A stretch of DNA of 6,558 nt, from NCBI GenBank assembly GCA_020057445.1, contig JAGVFV010000086.1, positions 1-6,558 on the forward strand. The letters are read 5' to 3'. Positions 1 to 4,239 of this stretch are shown here, piece by piece. Positions within the stretch are counted from its first letter, which is position 1. Every line of letters starts with the position of its first letter. The notes beneath the pieces were generated by a model. It was not told the DNA's origin, did no database searches, and saw nothing but the letters and a program-made list of their open reading frames with translations. The stretch comes from an archaeon. Lineage in GTDB: Archaea; Nanobdellota; Nanobdellia; Woesearchaeales; JAHJEM01. The position numbers and the translations under genes were made by a program.

Positions 1-8
1 ATTTAAAT
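1..8 (+). promoter_or_regulatory. Probable TATA box of the zinc-ribbon/NYN/lgt operon
   Basis: The window opens with ATTTAAAT, centred about 25 bases before the ATG at 30. That is the TATA-to-start distance seen for other genes here (tpiA, the TrmB-family gene), so the transcript would start at or next to the ATG and be nearly leaderless. The upstream BRE cannot be judged because the window ends. Confidence 0.5.
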
Positions 9-29
9 CCGTGAATATAGCATCCACGT

Positions 30-188
30 ATGCAACTTGAATCCAAGGTCATCGAGCTTATCGAGCAGGGATGCCCGATCTGCCTCTCTGACGTGCGGGG
101 GAACGATACGTACCTCTTCTTCTGCAAGGGATGCAACATCCTCTTTCGAAGGTCGCATCTGAAAATAAAAGAAAAAATCAAGGGGTGA
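30..188 (+). CDS. Small zinc-ribbon protein (52 aa), first gene of the operon
   Basis: This 52-codon frame holds two knuckles, CPIC at residues 15-18 and CKGC at residues 32-35, a classic four-cysteine zinc ribbon. The N-terminus (residues 2-13) looks like a short amphipathic helix, and the tail after residue 40 is strongly basic (R40, R41, K45, K47, K49, K51), which would suit nucleic-acid or ribosome contact. In-frame stops at 12-14 and 18-20 leave ATG 30 as the first start, 25 bases after a TATA-like box. The TGA overlaps the GTG of the NYN gene by four bases (GTGA), so translation is probably coupled. The overlap and the intact Cys pairs argue for a real gene. The precise function is unknown; a role beside the NYN nuclease in RNA metabolism is only a guess from context. 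Confidence 0.75.
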   Translation: MQLESKVIELIEQGCPICLSDVRGNDTYLFFCKGCNILFRRSHLKIKEKIKG

Positions 189-742
189 ACACGATCTCAA
201 AACACAAAAGCCAAAGGGTGGCCGTCTTTGTCGACGTCCAGAACATGTACTATTCAGCACGGCAGATCTACCAGCAGAAGACCAACTTTGCCGAGATACT
301 CAAGCGCGGCGTCGCAGGAAGGAGCCTTGTCAGGGCATTCGCCTACGTGATCCGCGCAGACATTGAAGAGGAGAAGAACTTCTTTGACGCGCTTGGCAAG
401 ATCGGATATGAGGTGCGGGCAAAAGACCTCCAGATCTTCTATGGCGGGGCAAAGAAAGGGGACTGGGATGTCGGGATCGCCATGGACCTCATCCGCATGG
501 CGCCAAAGATCGACACCATCGTCCTAGTCTCAGGAGACGGCGACTTCACAGACCTTGTCAAATACGTGAAATCCATGGGCTGCAGGGTCGAAGTCATGAG
601 CTTCCGAAAGACCGCATCAAAGCTCCTCATCGACGAAGCGGATGAATTCATCGCCCTTGACGACAAGTCATTCCTCATACCGCAGAGGAGACGTATGCGC
701 CCTGAAGGCACGGGTGTTCCAAGTGTTCCACCACAGCATTAG
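185..742 (+). CDS. NYN-domain protein, LabA/DUF88-like (PIN-fold predicted RNase)
   Basis: The 185-residue product is a nearly bare NYN domain, the PIN-like metal-dependent nuclease fold of the LabA/DUF88 family. The first strand carries VFVDVQN (D17, N20). The middle has GDWDVGIAMD (D95, D101). The last acidic cluster is VSGDGDFTDL (D118, D120, D123). These are the usual positions for metal-binding acids, so an active endoribonuclease is plausible; the substrate cannot be told. I chose GTG 185 because it overlaps the zinc-ribbon stop by four bases, follows AAGGGG, and leaves only ten residues before the first core strand. An upstream ATG at 131 would put 57 bases inside the preceding gene. 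The C-terminus (about residues 160-185) is basic and proline-rich, and its last 29 bases overlap lgt. Family assignment is firm, cellular role unknown. Confidence 0.88.
   Translation: MNTISKHKSQRVAVFVDVQNMYYSARQIYQQKTNFAEILKRGVAGRSLVRAFAYVIRADIEEEKNFFDALGKIGYEVRAKDLQIFYGGAKKGDWDVGIAMDLIRMAPKIDTIVLVSGDGDFTDLVKYVKSMGCRVEVMSFRKTASKLLIDEADEFIALDDKSFLIPQRRRMRPEGTGVPSVPPQH
704..708 (+). promoter_or_regulatory. Shine-Dalgarno-like GAAGG that fixes the lgt start
   Basis: GAAGG lies five bases before GTG 714 inside the end of the NYN gene. No comparable purine run stands before GTG 723, and ATG 642 would force a 101-base overlap. This favours GTG 714. Confidence 0.45.
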
Positions 743-1529
743 CCCGTACATCATCAGGATATACGGGGATTTTGGCATCAGGTGGTACGGGCTCTTCTAT
801 GTCATCGGCTTTGTCTCCTTGTATTTCTTCCTCCGTCATCTTTCGCGAAAAAAGCTCATCAAGAACCTCCCTGAAACAGCGCTTGACAGGCTCATCATCT
901 ACCTCGTCCTTGGCATCATCATAGGCGCCCGGTTCTTTCACGTCTTTGTCTTCGAGCCAGGATACTATTTTTCCCATCCGGCAGACATGATCAAGATATG
1001 GCAGGGCGGCCTCTCCTTCCACGGCGGGCTTGTCGGAGGCATGGCAGCAGCCTTCCTCTTCTGCAGGAAATACAAGGTGCGGTTCTTCGAGCTTGCGGAC
1101 GGTACAGCCATCATCGTAGGCCTCTTCCTCGGACTTGGACGGATCGCAAACTTCATCAATGGAGAGCTCTACGGCAAGATCACGAGCGTCAGCTGGTGTG
1201 TGGATTACTCCCACAGCCAATATATAGCAAACCCTCCAGACGGATGCAGGCATCCTTCGCAGATCTACGAATTCCTCTATTCTGTCTTCATCTTTGGCGT
1301 GCTCTCTATCGCTTTTGCAAAAGACAAAGGAAAGAAGGCCTTTGGCACTGGAATCTTCTTCTGGGGATTCATCACCCTTTATGGAATCCTGCGGTTCTTC
1401 GTGACATTCACAAGGGACGAGCGAGGGATACTCGGGACGCCGATTGCAGAGGCGCAATACTTCTCCCTGCTCATGTTCATCATAGGAGGAATGCTGTTCT
1501 ATAAGACAATAAAAAAAGTAAAGAGATGA
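714..1529 (+). CDS. lgt: Prolipoprotein diacylglyceryl transferase (bacterial-type Lgt)
   Basis: Lgt is a polytopic membrane enzyme that moves a diacylglyceryl group from phosphatidylglycerol to the lipobox cysteine of exported prolipoproteins. The 271-residue product has the family landmarks in order: the N-terminal IRWYGL segment (Y25), GLSFHGG with H103, the signature LGRIANFINGELYG with R143, N146, E151 and G154, HPSQIYE at 180-186, and LRFFVTFTRDE with R227. With GTG 714 as residue 1, H103, R143, N146, E151 and G154 fall on the E. coli numbers, which supports the start. About seven hydrophobic segments are visible, the last near 247-264. One oddity: the position matching E. coli E243 is T231. 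It is the third gene of the operon, overlapping the NYN frame by 29 bases. Identity is very secure. In an archaeon the lipid donor may be different, for example archaetidylglycerol (inference). Confidence 0.96.
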   Translation: MFQVFHHSISPYIIRIYGDFGIRWYGLFYVIGFVSLYFFLRHLSRKKLIKNLPETALDRLIIYLVLGIIIGARFFHVFVFEPGYYFSHPADMIKIWQGGLSFHGGLVGGMAAAFLFCRKYKVRFFELADGTAIIVGLFLGLGRIANFINGELYGKITSVSWCVDYSHSQYIANPPDGCRHPSQIYEFLYSVFIFGVLSIAFAKDKGKKAFGTGIFFWGFITLYGILRFFVTFTRDERGILGTPIAEAQYFSLLMFIIGGMLFYKTIKKVKR

Positions 1530-1541
1530 AGAACTCAGTTG

Positions 1542-1552
1542 AGAAAAAGAAA
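1542..1552 (-). terminator. Oligo-T tract after the minus-strand orphan gene
   Basis: Read on the minus strand, the bases right after the TGA are TTTCTTTTTCT, and a second run of seven T follows near 1511-1517. Short T-runs without a strong hairpin are typical archaeal termination signals. The tract lies in the 23-base gap between two convergent genes. Confidence 0.4.
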
Positions 1553-2086
1553 TCACTTCTCTGTATCGACAATTCGCCGGTATTTTTCCATATACTCCTC
1601 GAAGAACCGATCAAAATGACCAAGACCTTTTTCATGCAGTACTGGTTTTATCTCATTTGTTCCGATATACACTGAATCTCCATATCCCAATCCGATGCCA
1701 TTTTCTGCAATTTCGACAGCAACAATTGGCGCAAGAATCCCGTGAACATCATTCAACAGCAACTCCACTCCATGATCGTTCAGAATGGTTCCAAACGTTT
1801 TCTCATCGAGATGCAACTGGAAATTCGGGACATTCCAGCATCCATCATAAATGCCTTGATACACTCCAAGCTTTGCAATAAAATGAGGATGCCTTCCAGG
1901 ATATTCAAGATGAGCTCCCAATTTGAAGGGGCTAAGACGGCGAGTCGATTCTGTAAACAGCATGACTTCTCCAATGCGGGCTTGCCTGATCCGTTCTGCC
2001 TCACTTTTCAAATGCATCCAGTCGGTGAGCATGTCGTATTCCCTTGGATTCACCCATTTTAACAATTCTGAGATATCGCTTTCCAT
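1553..2086 (-). CDS. Hypothetical protein, 177 aa, family not recognised
   Basis: I do not recognise this protein. The 177 residues have no signal peptide or membrane helix. Residues 1-38 look helical and charged. A central region (about 60-145) alternates hydrophobic and polar residues like a beta-rich domain, with aromatic, His and Gly stretches such as EYPGRHPHF (61-69) and YDGCWN (80-85), then a glycine-rich piece, ENGIGLGYGDSVYIG (128-142). The end (157-173) is a charged aromatic helix. ATG 2086 is preferred over TTG 2092 because it sits 27 bases from the TATA box centre at 2113, giving a nearly leaderless mRNA. Codon use is unlike the neighbours: Leu is often TTG, Asp GAT, Ile ATT, Phe TTT, and Arg includes CGG, CGC, CGT and CGA. 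It stands alone, convergent with lgt. Coding is likely because promoter, frame length and oligo-T end agree. Confidence 0.72.
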   Translation of the reverse strand: MESDISELLKWVNPREYDMLTDWMHLKSEAERIRQARIGEVMLFTESTRRLSPFKLGAHLEYPGRHPHFIAKLGVYQGIYDGCWNVPNFQLHLDEKTFGTILNDHGVELLLNDVHGILAPIVAVEIAENGIGLGYGDSVYIGTNEIKPVLHEKGLGHFDRFFEEYMEKYRRIVDTEK

Positions 2087-2108
2087 ATGCAATGGGAGGG
2101 GAATCTCC

Positions 2109-2120
2109 TTTAAATATTTT
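2109..2120 (-). promoter_or_regulatory. TATA box of the minus-strand orphan gene, possibly bidirectional
   Basis: TTTAAATATTTT is centred 27 bases before ATG 2086 on the minus strand and is preceded on that strand by an A-run (CAAAAA), as expected of a BRE. The element is nearly palindromic. Read on the plus strand it is also 27 bases before ATG 2140, but there it has a pyrimidine-rich, poor BRE. Confidence 0.6.
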
Positions 2121-2155
2121 TGTGACCTAAAGGGGCGAAATGGACAATGTAATTC

Positions 2156-2197
2156 GGCAAATCAGAACGCTTCTTCTGGCCAGGACTTGAATTTGCC
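2156..2197. repeat. Inverted repeat with nested hairpin in the intergenic region
   Basis: GGCAAAT (2156-2162) pairs perfectly with ATTTGCC (2191-2197). Directly inside it, CAGAA (2163-2167) pairs with TTCTG (2174-2178) around a six-base loop, so the inner helix can stack on the outer one and leave 12 unpaired bases. It lies in the 210-base gap between divergent genes at 2087-2296. It could be an RNA structure, an operator, or chance. Confidence 0.4.
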
Positions 2198-2249
2198 AAA
2201 AACGCAGGTTATACGCCTCAGGGACCCTGTTTTCACTCTAAAAGGAAAA

Positions 2250-2259
2250 ATCTAAATAC
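2250..2259 (+). promoter_or_regulatory. Probable TATA box of the B-box-like gene
   Basis: ATCTAAATAC follows an A/G-rich run (AAAAGGAAAA) that could act as BRE. Its centre near 2255 predicts a transcript start near 2281, just before the AGGAGG at 2282. This gene would then have a short leader with a ribosome binding site instead of a leaderless mRNA. Confidence 0.5.
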
Positions 2260-2280
2260 TAGTCCATCCTAAGATGACTA
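2260..2280 (+). promoter_or_regulatory. Dyad between TATA box and ribosome binding site
   Basis: TAGTCCATC and GATGACTA form an eight-pair inverted repeat with one bulged C and a CTAA loop. It fills the space between the TATA box and the predicted transcript start. As DNA it would be a good operator position; if transcription starts further upstream it would be a leader hairpin abutting AGGAGG. Confidence 0.4.
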
Positions 2281-2281
2281 T

Positions 2282-2287
2282 AGGAGG
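2282..2287 (+). promoter_or_regulatory. Strong Shine-Dalgarno AGGAGG
   Basis: AGGAGG stands nine bases before ATG 2297 and confirms that start. It is the strongest ribosome binding site in the window, in contrast to the apparently leaderless genes. Confidence 0.7.
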
Positions 2288-2296
2288 CGAAAAGCA

Positions 2297-2659
2297 ATGG
2301 ATTGGCTATGCAATGAGCACAATTTTGAAAAGGCAGCGCTCTGCGAATGGTGCTCCCGCCCCATCTGCCAGGAATGCATCAGCGAGGCAGACGGAAAGAA
2401 ATACTGCTCAGCATGCTCAGGACGGCTTCCCATGCAGGAACTTGGCCGCACGAACAGGGGCATCGCAAGCAGAGGAAAAGAAAACAGGGATCCGACCCTC
2501 TCACCTGAAGCAGAAGCAGAAGGACGCCGCTATGCGCAACAGGCAGTATCAGCGCACAAGGAAGAGGCAAAAGGAGTAAGGAACACGAGCGGCGACACTG
2601 CTGATCTTCGCAAGAAGCGCGAAGAATACGAAAAGATGCGGGCAAAGTTCAACATATGA
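2297..2659 (+). CDS. B-box-like zinc-finger protein with charged tail (120 aa)
   Basis: Residues 5-40 carry eight evenly placed zinc ligands: C5, H8, C16, C19, C24, C27, C37 and C40. The C-x2-H, C-x2-C, C-x2-C, C-x2-C spacing resembles a B-box or related double-zinc treble-clef module, enough for two zinc ions. The rest has no membrane helix: residues 45-75 are polar and probably disordered, and residues 77-118 are highly charged with helix or coiled-coil character (KKREEYEKMRAK near the end). This suggests a cytoplasmic adaptor that binds protein or nucleic acid, but no partner is evident. The start is set by AGGAGG nine bases upstream. It ends 39 bases before tpiA, which has its own TATA box, so the two are not clearly one operon. 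Bacterial and archaeal B-box-like fingers are known, often on membrane proteins; this one is soluble. Confidence 0.78.
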   Translation: MDWLCNEHNFEKAALCEWCSRPICQECISEADGKKYCSACSGRLPMQELGRTNRGIASRGKENRDPTLSPEAEAEGRRYAQQAVSAHKEEAKGVRNTSGDTADLRKKREEYEKMRAKFNI

Positions 2660-2668
2660 ACATAAGAC

Positions 2669-2676
2669 TTATAAAC
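2669..2676 (+). promoter_or_regulatory. TATA box of tpiA (leaderless promoter)
   Basis: TTATAAAC is centred 26-27 bases before ATG 2699, so transcription should start at the ATG itself. ATAAG (2662-2666) and CTTAT (2678-2682) form a short dyad centred on the box, which may be chance in AT-rich DNA. Confidence 0.65.
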
Positions 2677-2698
2677 CCTTATCTTCCTATTGATTCTT

Positions 2699-3370
2699 AT
2701 GAAGCTCGAACTGCCCATTCTCATCGTCAACTTCAAGACCTACAAGGAAGGAATCGGCCTCAATGCGGAAAAACTCGCCCGCATCTGCGAAAAAGTCCAC
2801 CTGCAGACACAAAAGAGCATCGCCATCTCCGTCACGCCAGCAGACGTGAACAGGATCGCAAACCTCGTATCAATACCTGTCCTTTCCCAGCATATGGACC
2901 CTGACGAACCAGGAAGCCACACCGGATCAGTCATCGCAGAAGACCTCGTAGACAATGGCGCTGTCGGAACACTGCTCAACCATTCTGAAGACCAATACAG
3001 GATCGACGTGCTCGAGAAGGCGATCGACCGGGCGCGCGACTGCAAGCTCATCAGCGTGGTCTGCGCAAACAACATCGAGATAGCAGAAGCAGTCGCCACA
3101 TTCCATCCTGACTTCATCGCAGTCGAACCGCCAGAACTCATAGGCGGAGACATCTCAGTCTCCACAGCAAAGCCAGAAGTCATCAAAGGAACAGTCGACG
3201 CCGTGCATAAGATAGGAGATATACCAGTCCTCTGCGGCGCAGGAGTGAAGACTAAAGAGGACGTGAAGAAATCACTCGAGCTTGGCGCGCAAGGAATACT
3301 TCTCTCATCTGGTGTTGTCAAAAGCTCCAATCCGGAGAAAGTGCTTTTTGAGATGGTGAGTGTGTTTTAA
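2699..3370 (+). CDS. tpiA: Triosephosphate isomerase, archaeal type
   Basis: TIM interconverts dihydroxyacetone phosphate and glyceraldehyde 3-phosphate in cytoplasmic glycolysis and gluconeogenesis. The 223-residue length fits the compact archaeal form (bacterial and eukaryotic enzymes are about 250). Substrate-binding N11 and K13 lie in IVNFKTY, the electrophile H95 in LLNHSED, and the catalytic base E143 in AVEPPELIGG. The C-terminal phosphate-binding loops are CGAGVKTKEDV (179-189) and LLSSGVV (201-207). ATG 2699 is chosen over TTG 2690 because it sits 26-27 bases after a TATA box and gives the usual archaeal N-terminus. Codon use is strongly biased (Leu almost all CTC, CTG or CTT with no TTG; Asp mostly GAC), as expected of a highly expressed gene. 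Small departures are D98 after HSE and IGGDIS where archaeal enzymes commonly have IGTG. Catalytic residues are intact. Confidence 0.97.
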   Translation: MKLELPILIVNFKTYKEGIGLNAEKLARICEKVHLQTQKSIAISVTPADVNRIANLVSIPVLSQHMDPDEPGSHTGSVIAEDLVDNGAVGTLLNHSEDQYRIDVLEKAIDRARDCKLISVVCANNIEIAEAVATFHPDFIAVEPPELIGGDISVSTAKPEVIKGTVDAVHKIGDIPVLCGAGVKTKEDVKKSLELGAQGILLSSGVVKSSNPEKVLFEMVSVF

Positions 3371-3428
3371 CTGCTGACAGCAACGCAAGGGAACCGGGGT
3401 CAGCGACAAATCTTTTCTGTATATGGCC

Positions 3429-3442
3429 TGAGACTCGTCTCA
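3429..3442. terminator. Short hairpin in the convergent gap after tpiA
   Basis: TGAGAC and GTCTCA form an inverted repeat with a two-base spacer, in the 85-base gap between the convergent tpiA and receiver-like genes. A plus-strand T-rich run (TCTTTTCT, 3411-3418) lies just before it. Either could help end transcription, but neither is strong. Confidence 0.3.
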
Positions 3443-3455
3443 ATTCTTAATTCGC

Positions 3456-4115
3456 CTATTCTCTGATATACGCGAGCAGGCTTTTCCAATCCTTTACTTC
3501 TGTTGCTTGGTCTCTTTGGTTCCATTCTATTTTGGATGTCAATGTCCCGTCTTTCAAGAGATACTTTCCCATGCCAAGACCTGGCGCAATACCTGTCAAT
3601 ACAACTCTCGATGTATACCATGTTGGCGTGCAATCAATAATGCCTGGTTTTTCTATGGTGTATGTGGAAAATGCCCCGCTGAAACGCATTCTTTCCGGCA
3701 TTGAATGCTCATTGCTTGGAAAATCTGAACGAAAGAGACTCAAACTCGCAGCTTCGGGACCTTGATGACGGTTTCTGTCCGTATACAAACCTATATAGGG
3801 TATGCCTAACCTCATGCCTGCCAACAACAGAGGGAATCCGAGCGGATGCTCCTTCGTATCCCTATATTCCATGCTCAAACCGACAAATTCAAATCCGTTC
3901 CCATAAGGGATCATCAAGTCAGTCAGCAGAGCATCAAATGATCTTCTATCATTTTTCCTTTCGCCAGATGAGCTTATTCCAAGCAGTCCGACAGCACTCA
4001 CAAAATCCTCAGCCAAGGTAACAGTATGGCCCTCTTCCTGCAGATCCGCGATTGTCCTTTGATGCAATGGATTGTCTTCAACGACCATTATTTCCAATTT
4101 TTCTGATCCTGTCAT
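3456..4115 (-). CDS. Receiver-like (CheY-fold) protein of an uncharacterised family
   Basis: The N-terminus resembles a response-regulator receiver: strand one is IMVVEDN with acidic pair E13/D14, and strand three is ALLTDLMIP with the candidate phospho-acceptor D66. After that it departs from a normal receiver. It has HPLGFPLLLAGMRLGIPYIG at 90-109, then YTDRNRHQGP (111-120), and ends VKDWKSLL near 207-214. From memory, PLGFPL, a TD-x-NHH-like motif and a final KDW are shared with a group of hypothetical receiver-like proteins common in CPR bacteria and DPANN archaea; this should be tested by search. There is no output domain and no histidine kinase nearby. ATG 4115 has GAGG five bases upstream. 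About a dozen Leu codons are TTG, unlike tpiA. It is divergent from the TrmB-family gene, so a regulatory link is possible but unproven. Confidence 0.8.
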   Translation of the reverse strand: MTGSEKLEIMVVEDNPLHQRTIADLQEEGHTVTLAEDFVSAVGLLGISSSGERKNDRRSFDALLTDLMIPYGNGFEFVGLSMEYRDTKEHPLGFPLLLAGMRLGIPYIGLYTDRNRHQGPEAASLSLFRSDFPSNEHSMPERMRFSGAFSTYTIEKPGIIDCTPTWYTSRVVLTGIAPGLGMGKYLLKDGTLTSKIEWNQRDQATEVKDWKSLLAYIRE

Positions 4116-4127
4116 TTTAACCTCGTC

Positions 4128-4176
4128 ATAAATTTTATCACTGTTGAGGGGTATTGTTTATGTTGTATATTAATAT
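4128..4176 (-). promoter_or_regulatory. Promoter region of the receiver-like gene (two TATA candidates)
   Basis: On the minus strand there is an AT-rich ATTAATATA at about 4166-4174 and a second candidate, AAAATTTAT, at 4129-4137. The first predicts a leader of roughly 29 bases that contains the GAGG before ATG 4115. The second is too close to the ATG for a normal start distance. I favour the first. Confidence 0.4.
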
Positions 4177-4201
4177 TTGTTACCCCCTTTGGGGATATTA
4201 A
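4170..4201. repeat. Inverted repeat between the divergent receiver-like and TrmB-family promoters
   Basis: TTAATAT (4170-4176) and ATATTAA (4195-4201) are inverted copies, and inside them CCCC faces GGGG across a short CTTT spacer, with TTGTTA as an unmatched insert on the left. GGGGTATT at 4147-4154 repeats the GGGGATATT half-site at 4191-4199. The element overlaps the likely receiver-gene TATA box and ends seven bases before the TATA box at 4208, a natural place for an operator, possibly for autoregulation by the TrmB-family protein. Confidence 0.45.
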
Positions 4202-4207
4202 ATAATA

Positions 4208-4218
4208 AAATATAAATA
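4208..4218 (+). promoter_or_regulatory. TATA box of the TrmB-family gene (leaderless promoter)
   Basis: AAATATAAATA, preceded by A-rich BRE-like sequence, is centred 26-27 bases before ATG 4240. The closer ATG at 4230 is in another frame and opens only a short shadow frame. Confidence 0.65.
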
Positions 4219-4239
4219 CCAGAGAAAAAATGGGACGCC

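Noticed and set aside
131..184. ATG 131 as start of the NYN protein
   Set aside because: It would add 18 residues lying inside the zinc-ribbon gene; GTG 185 with the four-base overlap fits the domain start.
3..260. Minus-strand frame of 85 codons at the window start
   Set aside because: Antisense to the zinc-ribbon and NYN genes, with no motif or promoter.
642..713. ATG 642 as start of Lgt
   Set aside because: It would overlap the NYN gene by 101 bases and add 24 residues foreign to the family; GTG 714 has a GAAGG upstream.
675..1556. Long minus-strand open frame opposite lgt
   Set aside because: It is the antisense shadow of lgt; its product is acidic and charge-rich without motifs, while the plus frame has complete Lgt signatures.
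2156..2240. Complete tRNA gene on the minus strand
   Set aside because: A T-loop-like TTCAAGT is present, but the T-stem arms do not pair, no acceptor 5' strand matches, and no anticodon loop with U33 forms.
1923..2255. Plus-strand frame of 110 codons across the start of the minus orphan gene
   Set aside because: It mostly overlaps the better-supported minus gene. Its later part, which reads SGQDLNLPK, resembles the protein artefacts that arise opposite tRNA-like DNA.
2740..3330. Minus-strand open frame of 196 codons opposite tpiA
   Set aside because: Ser/Thr-rich antisense shadow of a highly biased gene, with no motif.
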